Assembly: GCF_003570925.1 (NCBI RefSeq)
Contig: NZ_QXIS01000001.1
Coordinates: forward strand, 1 to 64,000
DNA: 64,000 bases
Direction of reading: 5' to 3'
Source: Candidatus Cryosericum terrychapinii
GTDB taxonomy: Bacteria; Caldisericota; Caldisericia; Cryosericales; Cryosericaceae
In this document: positions 57,535 to 64,000 of the stretch, in pieces
How the letters are laid out: each line of letters begins with the position of its first letter
Position numbering within the stretch: position 1 is the first letter of the stretch
Position numbers and translations under genes: made by a program
Notes under the pieces: model-generated
The model's database searches: none
The model's input: only the letters and a program-made list of their open reading frames with translations
What the model was told of the DNA's origin: nothing

Positions 57535-58932
57535 ATGCTCCAGGACGACATCTGGTCATACTGCAGCTCCCTTGAGCTGCTGGTTCCCGGTACCCGGGTG
57601 GTCGTCGCCGTTTCGGGCGGGTCGGACTCGGTCGCGCTGCTACGCCTCCTCTGCTCACTTCGGGAAAACTGTCATCTGGACGTGGTCTGCGCCCATTTCA
57701 ACCATCAACTCCGCGGTGCCGAAAGTGATGCGGACGAGGCGTTTGTTCGGGAACTGGCAGGTTCACTGGACGTGTCCTGCGAAACAGGATCCGACGATGT
57801 GGGCGCGTACGCCTCTGGTCACCATCTCAGCCGCGAAGAAGCAGCCCGGGAACTGCGGCTTCGCTTTCTTCGCATGACGGCGCTCAAGACAGGAGCTGCG
57901 TGCATCGCAACGGCTCACACGCGGGATGATCAGGCGGAGACGGTCCTGTTCCGACTTCTCAAGGGGACAGGTTTGCGGGGGATGTCCGGCATGGCGCCGC
58001 GGACGGGGATGTTCATCCATCCGCTGCTCGCAGTATCAAAGGAACAGCTTCAGGGCTGGCTGCGGGCGCAGGGTTTCGTCTGGCGGGAGGATCTGTCCAA
58101 TACGAACGAACGGTACGAGAGGAACTTCATCCGTACGAGCGTGTTCCCGCTGATCGAGAGTCGGTTTCCTGCCGCGAAGACGGCCATCGCGCGAACGGCG
58201 AACATGGCACGTGCCGCATGTGAGTTGTTCGAGCGGCAGACCGAGCAGGTGACTGACAACATCGAGATCCTGGAAGCGGGCGATGGAAGGCATCCCGGAG
58301 CGTTGCGCCTTGCCAAAGGGGCACTTGCGAGTCTGCCTGACCCCCTGCTGCAATATGCACTTGAGGAGATTTTCGTCACGTCGGGCGTCGGTCCCAGCTT
58401 TGAGCGGTTGACGCGGAGTACCCAGGCCATACGGAACGGCAGGACGGGCATCCGCGTCACGCTGGATGACCGCGTGACCCTCGAGGTGGGCTACCAGCAC
58501 GTCTATGTCTATGGCGCCGCGTTCACCGGCCGTGTCCAGGACCCTCAGGAGACAGCAAAGTTTCCTGCAACAGTCGACTGGTTCCGGAGACGCCTGACCT
58601 TCGAGGAGAAGACGCCTGCGGACGTTCCGTCAGACCTCCGGGGCGTCGGGCCGAAGGAAGCGTGGTTCGACTTGGACGCCTTGCGGTTGCCGCTGACGAT
58701 ACGCCACGCACGGCCTGGTGACCGCATGACGACGTTTGGGGGGCATCAACACAAGCTGCAGGACCTGTATGTCGACGCAAAGGTAGACCGGGTGCTCCGG
58801 GCGCGGAGGCCGGTGGTGTGCGATGTAGATGGCATCATCTGGGTGCCCGCTCTCGCTCGCAGCGCCGCAGGTGTGGTCACAGCAGAGTCGCACCGCTTCC
58901 TGCGCATTGTATACTATGGTTCACAGTGCTAA
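57535..58932 (+). CDS. tilS: tRNA(Ile) lysidine synthase
   Basis: A 465-residue enzyme, usual bacterial length. The PP-loop SGGSDSVALL near residue 28 adenylates C34 of the CAT tRNA-Ile before lysine attachment; HLSREEAAREL and IATAHTRDDQAET are family motifs, followed by the TilS middle domain and C-terminal barrel (RHARPGDRMTTFGG). Start ATG 57535 has little ribosome site, suggesting coupling with the gene upstream. The order tilS-hpt-ftsH is widely conserved in Firmicutes. Confidence 0.95.
   Translation: MLQDDIWSYCSSLELLVPGTRVVVAVSGGSDSVALLRLLCSLRENCHLDVVCAHFNHQLRGAESDADEAFVRELAGSLDVSCETGSDDVGAYASGHHLSREEAARELRLRFLRMTALKTGAACIATAHTRDDQAETVLFRLLKGTGLRGMSGMAPRTGMFIHPLLAVSKEQLQGWLRAQGFVWREDLSNTNERYERNFIRTSVFPLIESRFPAAKTAIARTANMARAACELFERQTEQVTDNIEILEAGDGRHPGALRLAKGALASLPDPLLQYALEEIFVTSGVGPSFERLTRSTQAIRNGRTGIRVTLDDRVTLEVGYQHVYVYGAAFTGRVQDPQETAKFPATVDWFRRRLTFEEKTPADVPSDLRGVGPKEAWFDLDALRLPLTIRHARPGDRMTTFGGHQHKLQDLYVDAKVDRVLRARRPVVCDVDGIIWVPALARSAAGVVTAESHRFLRIVYYGSQC
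58910..58915 (+). promoter_or_regulatory. -10 box before hpt, inside the tilS end
   Basis: TATACT about 50 bases before the hpt start, near the tilS stop. No strong -35; may add internal transcription for hpt and ftsH. Confidence 0.35.
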
Positions 58933-58963
58933 GTTGTCTCACAGTGGGAGCGGGGTAAAATAC

Positions 58964-59530
58964 ATGGACATGAGAGATGAAATACTCGAGATTCTGGTCT
59001 CGACCGAAGAAATCCAGAAACGCACAACCGAGCTGGGACAGCAGATAGGACATGATTACGACGGTAGGAACCCGCTGATGATCTGCATTCTGCGGGGCGC
59101 CGTCGTGTTCCTTTCGGACCTGATTCGCTCGGTGCCGATTCACGTGATGGTGGACTTCATGGGTGTGAGCAGCTATGGCGGCACCAACTTGGATAGCACG
59201 GGCGTCATCAAGATCACGCGTGACGTCGACGCCAACGTGGCGCACCGCGACATCATCATCGTCGAGGATATCGTCGACACAGGCCTTACGATGAAGGCTC
59301 TGGTCGATCTCATGAAGACGAGGGGCCCCGGCAGTATCGAGATCTGCACGTTCCTCTCCAAACCGCAGCGTCGCAAGGTGGACGTGGACATCAAGTATTG
59401 CGGGTTTGAGATTCCCAATAAGTTCGTCATCGGTTACGGGCTGGATTACGACGAGAACTACCGGAACCTGCCATTCGTCGGCGTTCTGAAACCCGAGGTC
59501 TACGAGAAGAGAAAAGAGGAGAAAGGATAA
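58964..59530 (+). CDS. hpt: Hypoxanthine phosphoribosyltransferase
   Basis: A 188-residue type I phosphoribosyltransferase converting hypoxanthine or guanine with PRPP to IMP or GMP. The PRPP loop IIIVEDIVDTGLTM, the flexible-loop segment MGVSSYGGTNLDSTGV and the base-binding KFVIGYGLDYDENYRNLPFVGVL are all present. ATG 58964 or ATG 58970 could serve; GGGGT lies just before. It could use the hypoxanthine made by adenine deaminase, whose gene is at the window end. Confidence 0.95.
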   Translation: MDMRDEILEILVSTEEIQKRTTELGQQIGHDYDGRNPLMICILRGAVVFLSDLIRSVPIHVMVDFMGVSSYGGTNLDSTGVIKITRDVDANVAHRDIIIVEDIVDTGLTMKALVDLMKTRGPGSIEICTFLSKPQRRKVDVDIKYCGFEIPNKFVIGYGLDYDENYRNLPFVGVLKPEVYEKRKEEKG

Positions 59531-61444
59531 GTGGCCAACCAGAAGAAGAACGGAGGCTCGAACCCGAATCTGCTGAAAGAGCTCATCGGATGGGCGCTTC
59601 TCTTTGCCATACTATGGGGTGCCTATCAGCTGTTCTTCAGCCAGCCTGCGGCCCAGCCGGCGCAACTTACATATACCGATTTCGTGACCAAGGTTCAGGC
59701 TGGAGAGGTCAAGGATGTCAAGTTCGCGATTGCTGACGTCATCCAGACCGGTACGGGAACACTGAAGGACGGCACGAAATTCACGACCATCGCTCCCCTG
59801 TATGACGCCAGCCTGTATCCGCTGCTGATCGCAAAGGGGGTGGAGGGGGATTTCAACAAGGTTCAGACGAGCATCTGGCTGACGCTGCTGGAAAGTGTCT
59901 TGCCTTACGTGCTTCTGATCGGACTCTGGCTCTTCATGATGCAGCGCATGCAGGGTGGCCAGAACAACCAGGTGTTCGGGTTCGGCAAGAGCAAGGCCAA
60001 GCTGTTCATGGACAACCGCCCGCGTGTGACGTTCAAGGATGTTGCGGGTCTGGACGAGGCCAAGGAAGAGACGGGCGAACTGATCGACTACCTCAAGAAC
60101 CCCAAGAAGTTCTCGACGATGGGTGCCAAGATCCCCAAAGGCGCGTTGCTGGTCGGACCTCCCGGTTGTGGAAAGACACTGCTTGCGCGTGCAATCTCGG
60201 GCGAGGCCAAGGTGCCGTTCTTCAACGTGTCGGGTTCAGAGTTCGTCGAGATGTTCGTCGGCGTCGGCGCGAGCCGCGTCAGGGACCTGTTCGCACAAGC
60301 GAAGCAATACGCTCCATGCATCGTGTTCATCGATGAAATCGATGCCGTGGGGCGCCATCGCGGCGCAGGCATCGGCGGCGGCAACGACGAACGTGAGCAG
60401 ACCTTGAACCAGCTGCTCGTCGAGATGGACGGCTTTGACGCGAACAAGGGTATTATCATCCTTGCGGCGACGAACCGGCCTGACGTTCTGGACCCGGCTC
60501 TGCTGCGTCCGGGCCGCTTCGATCGACGCGTTGTCGTCGACCTGCCGGATGCCAAGGGACGGGAGGAGATCCTCAAGGTGCACGCTTCGGACAAGCCGTT
60601 TGCGGCTGACGTCCTTTTTGTCACGATCGCCAAGGAGACTGCCGGTTTCACAGGAGCGGACCTGGAGAACCTGCTGAACGAGAGCGCACTGCTTGCCGTT
60701 CGCCGGGGCAGGACAGATATCACGATGGAAGAAGTCGAGGAAGCCATTGACAAGGTCATCGCTGGACCACAGAAGAAGTCCAGAGTCATCAGCGACGACG
60801 AGCGCCGGCGTATCGCCTACCATGAATCCGGACATGCCGTTGTCGGCAAGGCTCTGGCCGCACGTGAAGAAGTCCACCGCATCAGTATCGTGTCACGCGG
60901 TATGGCCCTCGGGTTCACGTTGCAGCTCCCCACAGAAGACCGGTATATGCGCACGAGCGAGGAGCTCCTCAGGGAAGTTGCCGGCCTGCTTGGCGGAAGT
61001 GCTTCCGAGAAACTCTTCCTGGGAAGCATCTCGACCGGACCTTCGAATGATCTCGAGCGGGCCACGGACGTCGTCCACCGCATGATCCGTGCGTATGGCA
61101 TGAGTGAGAAACTCGGTCCCCTTACCTACGGCAAGACCAGTGACCTGGTGTTCCTCGGGAAGGAACTCAGTGAGGAGCGCAACTACAGTGAGGAGACCGC
61201 CCAGACCATTGACGCTGAGGCCAGGCGCCTGGTCGAAGAGCAGTACCGCCGCGCGACCGAAGTCCTGGAGATGAACCGTGTCGTGTTGGAGAATCTGGTG
61301 ACCGTGCTGCTGGACAAGGAGACGTTGCAGGGGCCGGAACTCGAAGAGGCTCTCAGGGGCGTCATCGACCTGACGGCGAGCACTGTCCACATTCAGGCAC
61401 CCGCTTCGCAGTCTGGTTCGTCGGTGAGCACGCAGCCTGCCTGA
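59531..61444 (+). CDS. ftsH: ATP-dependent zinc metalloprotease FtsH
   Basis: A 637-residue membrane protease. Two membrane helices (about 19-36 and 118-137) flank a small outside domain; then the AAA module with Walker A GPPGCGKT (209-216), Walker B ([14 protein letters not shown]), second region of homology ([17 protein letters not shown]) and the zinc site HESGH (431-435). Degrades membrane and short-lived cytoplasmic proteins. GTG 59531 comes right after the hpt stop, with AGGAGAAAGG before it. A strong bidirectional terminator follows. Confidence 0.97.
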   Translation: MANQKKNGGSNPNLLKELIGWALLFAILWGAYQLFFSQPAAQPAQLTYTDFVTKVQAGEVKDVKFAIADVIQTGTGTLKDGTKFTTIAPLYDASLYPLLIAKGVEGDFNKVQTSIWLTLLESVLPYVLLIGLWLFMMQRMQGGQNNQVFGFGKSKAKLFMDNRPRVTFKDVAGLDEAKEETGELIDYLKNPKKFSTMGAKIPKGALLVGPPGCGKTLLARAISGEAKVPFFNVSGSEFVEMFVGVGASRVRDLFAQAKQYAPCIVFIDEIDAVGRHRGAGIGGGNDEREQTLNQLLVEMDGFDANKGIIILAATNRPDVLDPALLRPGRFDRRVVVDLPDAKGREEILKVHASDKPFAADVLFVTIAKETAGFTGADLENLLNESALLAVRRGRTDITMEEVEEAIDKVIAGPQKKSRVISDDERRRIAYHESGHAVVGKALAAREEVHRISIVSRGMALGFTLQLPTEDRYMRTSEELLREVAGLLGGSASEKLFLGSISTGPSNDLERATDVVHRMIRAYGMSEKLGPLTYGKTSDLVFLGKELSEERNYSEETAQTIDAEARRLVEEQYRRATEVLEMNRVVLENLVTVLLDKETLQGPELEEALRGVIDLTASTVHIQAPASQSGSSVSTQPA

Positions 61445-61468
61445 TAGTCCGGACAAAGAGATATCGAG

Positions 61469-61500
61469 AAAAGCCCCCAGCCGTCAGGCTGGGGGCTTTT
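61469..61500. terminator. Bidirectional terminator between ftsH and the aldolase gene
   Basis: Perfect 14-bp stem AAAAGCCCCCAGCC/GGCTGGGGGCTTTT with a GTCA loop. A tracts on one side and T tracts on the other let it serve both convergent genes. Confidence 0.93.
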
Positions 61501-61526
61501 GAATGTCATGGACGCCAGTAATGTTC

Positions 61527-62381
61527 TCAGGCGCGATTGGCAGTGCCGAACAGTTCGATCTTGCCACGCACGCCGTCCGCGATGGCCTGTACCTGTGGTT
61601 TTGCAAGGTCCCGGAACCCAATGGCGTCCGGGTTCTGCTCGAACATCGCCTTGACGGCGAGGGCGGCCTTTTTCTGCAGGAAGGTCGCAATATTGATCTT
61701 GGTGATGCCCAGCCGGATGACCTGCCTGACATCCTCATCCACTGCGCCGGAGGCGCCGTGCATGACAAGCGGAACGGTCGGCATGGCTTCGTGCAGCTTG
61801 CGGCAGAGTGCGATGTCGAGATGGGCCGCCTGGATGGCCATGGCGTGGACTGTTCCAATGGACACGGCCAGAGCGTCGACGTGCGTGTCGCCAACAAAGC
61901 GAACCGCCTCGTCGACCGTGGTGTAGTGCATATCCTCGGCCTCGGTGCTCGCGCCATCCTCGGACTTGCCAACCTTGCCAATCTCCGCTTCGACAGCCAC
62001 GCCTACCTGGTGGGCGGCTTCGACGACCTGACGCGTGATGGCGACGTTTTCGGCGTATGGCAGCGAGGAACCGTCAAACATGACGGAGCTGAACCCGGCA
62101 CGCAATCCTTCGACGCAGCGCAGGAAGCTCTTGCCGTGATCGAGGTGCACGACGACGGGAATGGCATACTTGGCAGCGTAGTGACGGGCGATCATGCACA
62201 GTTCTTCGAGCCCCGCAAAATCAGAGCTACCCTGCGAGATCTGGAGGATGACGGGCGCCTTCATCTCATACGAGGTTTCGACAACAGCCTTGGCATATTC
62301 CAGGTTGTGGATGTTGAACGCACCAACCGCGTAGTGGTTCCTGAGTGCGTCCTGTGTGACTTCTTTCAACGTTACCAGCAT
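61527..62381 (-). CDS. Class II fructose-bisphosphate aldolase family protein
   Basis: A 284-residue zinc aldolase. Zinc and substrate residues are visible in VVHLDHGKS, in EAEIGKVGKSEDG and in PLVMHGASGAVDED. The fold-wide class includes fructose-1,6-bisphosphate and tagatose- or ketose-bisphosphate aldolases; fructose-bisphosphate is the default. Length is typical of the FbaA/GatY branch. The minus-strand neighbour allantoinase-like gene ends 18 bp upstream, so the three genes at the window end form one run. Confidence 0.9.
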   Translation of the reverse strand: MLVTLKEVTQDALRNHYAVGAFNIHNLEYAKAVVETSYEMKAPVILQISQGSSDFAGLEELCMIARHYAAKYAIPVVVHLDHGKSFLRCVEGLRAGFSSVMFDGSSLPYAENVAITRQVVEAAHQVGVAVEAEIGKVGKSEDGASTEAEDMHYTTVDEAVRFVGDTHVDALAVSIGTVHAMAIQAAHLDIALCRKLHEAMPTVPLVMHGASGAVDEDVRQVIRLGITKINIATFLQKKAALAVKAMFEQNPDAIGFRDLAKPQVQAIADGVRGKIELFGTANRA

Positions 62382-62399
62382 TGTGCCACCTCCACGTGG

Positions 62400-63779
62400 T
62401 TAGACAGCCTTGATGAATTTTCCGTAGCCGGCTCCTGCAGGGAACTTCCCCGAACTATCGTAGACCTGATTGCCGCGCACATACGTCTGGCGGACCGCGC
62501 CTCGCAACTCCCGCCCTTCAAAGGGCGTGTACTTGTTCTTGGCGTAGAGGTCTTCGGCGTGCACGGTCATTGGCGCCTTTGGGTCGATGCACGCGAAATC
62601 GGCATCAGAACCGACTGCAAGCATACCTTTCCGTGGGAATAGGCCAAGACGCTTCGCCGGGTTGGTACTCATGATTTCGCCAAAACGGTACAGGTTCATG
62701 CCACGGACCGTGCAGGCTTCGTGGAGCATTAGCGAGACACGGAGCTGAACGCCGGGCATGCCTGCATAGGCATTCCAGATGTTGTCGGTGACCTTCTCCC
62801 GGGGGTAGATGCCGGCCGCATGGTCGGTCGCTACGTAGTCGATGGTCCCGTCCAGGAGGCCTGCCCAGAGAACCTCATTGTCGTAGCGGTCGCGCAAAGG
62901 TGGCGTGCACTTGGCGAGGCTGCCCAGGCGCACAAAGTCCTCCCGGTTGAGCAACAGGTAGTGCGGGCAGGTTTCGGCCGTGGCGTCGATGCCCTGGCCC
63001 TTGGCTTGCCGGACAAGGTCGACTCCTGCGGATGTCGACATGTGGACGATGTGGACGCGCGTATGCTCGCGCCGGGCGAGAGCAAGGACTGTGGAGACGG
63101 CGAGGGGTTCTGCATCGTAGGTACGGCCGTCCTTGTACGCCAGAGGGTCCGAACGGCCCTCCCGAATGATCTTGTCGGTGTAGTACGTAGCAAGGAAGTA
63201 GTCTTCGGCGTGCACCGCCACCAGCATGTTGAAGTCGCGTGCAGCCTCGAAGAGCATCACCATCTGGCGCGTATCGAGACGTGGATAGGTCTGCATGCCC
63301 GAGATGGTATAGGCCTTGATGCCGACGACGCCTAGCTCCTTGAGTTCCGGCAGCAGTCGACGGAAGGCGCCGCTGTCGATGAAGGTTGGGGTCGTTCCGC
63401 CCCAGAACGCATAATCGACGTATGCCTTGGACTCCACAGCCTTCATTTTTGTCTTGAAGTTGTCGGGCGTGGTCACCGGTGGAAGTGATGTGCACGGCAT
63501 GTCGACGATGGTGGTGACACCGCCTGCAGCGGCCCCCATCGTTCCGGTGCCGAAGTCCTCACGTTCCGTGAAGCCGGGATCGTCGAAGTGGACATGTCCA
63601 TCGACCCCGCCCGGCATGACAAAGAGTCCATGCAGGTCGGTGGCGACGACTCCCGCCGGGGCAGGCTCACCGCGTGCGGGAGAGAACTTCTCGATGATGC
63701 CGTCGGTAACCAGAATGTCGACTGCCAGGAGTGTGCCGTCAGGTTGTGCTATCTGAGCGTTCTGGAAGAGCTGTTGCAT
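62400..63779 (-). CDS. Cyclic amidohydrolase, allantoinase/dihydroorotase type
   Basis: A 459-residue metal amidohydrolase. MPGGVDGHVHFDDPG carries the first metal ligands, VVGIKAYTISG the lysine usually carboxylated, and CPHYLLLN, AKCTPPLRD and YVATDHAAG the rest of the active site. Over its length it resembles bacterial allantoinase more than dihydropyrimidinase (spacing of AETCPHY and KYTPFEGREL). Opens a cyclic ureide or hydantoin ring; exact substrate uncertain. No other allantoin genes are present, but adenine deaminase lies upstream, so a purine or pyrimidine breakdown role is likely. Confidence 0.82.
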   Translation of the reverse strand: MQQLFQNAQIAQPDGTLLAVDILVTDGIIEKFSPARGEPAPAGVVATDLHGLFVMPGGVDGHVHFDDPGFTEREDFGTGTMGAAAGGVTTIVDMPCTSLPPVTTPDNFKTKMKAVESKAYVDYAFWGGTTPTFIDSGAFRRLLPELKELGVVGIKAYTISGMQTYPRLDTRQMVMLFEAARDFNMLVAVHAEDYFLATYYTDKIIREGRSDPLAYKDGRTYDAEPLAVSTVLALARREHTRVHIVHMSTSAGVDLVRQAKGQGIDATAETCPHYLLLNREDFVRLGSLAKCTPPLRDRYDNEVLWAGLLDGTIDYVATDHAAGIYPREKVTDNIWNAYAGMPGVQLRVSLMLHEACTVRGMNLYRFGEIMSTNPAKRLGLFPRKGMLAVGSDADFACIDPKAPMTVHAEDLYAKNKYTPFEGRELRGAVRQTYVRGNQVYDSSGKFPAGAGYGKFIKAV

Positions 63780-63791
63780 GGCAAACCTCCC

Positions 63792-64000
63792 TTAGATGAA
63801 CAGACTAACGACTTTGAATTTCTCAACGTCGATCAGGCCGAAATCCGTGATCTTGAGTTTTGGAATGACCGGAAGAGCCATAAACGCGAGTGTCATGAAC
63901 GGATCGTCCAGCGGGCAGCCTGTTGTGTCGCGCATGACCTTTCCCAGATCGTCCAGGCGTGCCGCGACCTGAGGAATGGACAGGTCGGACATGAGACCCC
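63792..64000 (-). CDS. Adenine deaminase, C-terminal part (runs off the window)
   Basis: The last 69 residues or so of a larger protein. The end (GCPLDDPFMTLAFMALPVIPKLKITDFGLIDVEKFKVVSLF) matches the C-terminus of bacterial adenine deaminase (AdeC/Ade), which converts adenine to hypoxanthine and ammonia. The metal-binding domain is outside the window. It would lead the minus-strand run with the amidohydrolase 12 bp downstream; hpt nearby can use its product. Confidence 0.8.
   Translation of the reverse strand, partial: GLMSDLSIPQVAARLDDLGKVMRDTTGCPLDDPFMTLAFMALPVIPKLKITDFGLIDVEKFKVVSLFI

Overview
The window is about 60% GC, carries roughly 35 protein genes and one tRNA, and looks like bacterial chromosome. 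Nine large secreted proteins end (one begins) with paired stalk domains of the copper amine oxidase N-terminal type (PF07833), a family common in Firmicutes and Caldisericota. The housekeeping order divIC - S1 protein - tRNA-Met ... tilS - hpt - ftsH is the Bacillus-type order. I infer a fermentative anaerobe that scavenges amino acids and nucleobases, from the Firmicutes/Caldisericota side of the tree (a Candidatus Cryosericum-like organism would fit). This is inference, since no 16S gene or ribosomal protein is present.

Layout. 1-4.4 kb: a giant cadherin-like/lectin surface protein. 4.5-8.1 kb: an EamA transporter with a short repeat inserted in its coding frame, then on the minus strand an HD-GYP protein with pseudouridine glycosidase and kinase. 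8.2-13.8 kb: clpB and uvrA. 13.9-20.2 kb: two convergent surface proteins, one with a protease-like domain that has lost its catalytic residues. 20.3-26.8 kb: metabolic genes for glutamate formimidoyltransferase, imidazolonepropionase, GcvT, an aminotransferase and split transketolase. 26.9-30.8 kb: a translationally coupled operon of two thiol-redox membrane proteins and a propeller-type surface protein. 31.6-43.5 kb: a cysteine-containing S-layer-like protein and three tandem paralogous surface proteins. 43.5-48.1 kb: envelope and division genes (DUF4446, M23 peptidase, bactofilin, a PATAN-like protein, DivIC/FtsB-like, S1 protein) and tRNA-Met. 48.1-49.9 kb: a scrap yard holding a truncated serine recombinase and a frameshifted cysteine synthase relic. 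50.1-56.5 kb: a second S-layer-like protein, pepF and murJ. 56.8-61.4 kb: TPR protein, tilS, hpt, ftsH. 61.5-64 kb (minus strand): class II aldolase, an allantoinase-like hydrolase and the end of adenine deaminase.

How it fits together. Surface proteins dominate the sequence. The PF07833 pair is their one common part and is the best candidate for what attaches or organises them, with a thiol-redox pair next to the cysteine-containing layer protein, and a bactofilin/M23 pair and MurJ for wall building. Metabolism points to salvage of histidine-derived formimino groups, pseudouridine, adenine and cyclic amides. Two families of short repeats are scattered between and inside genes. The strongest leads are the roughly 27-bp repeat family, including its in-frame copy inside a transporter, and the PF07833 surface system.
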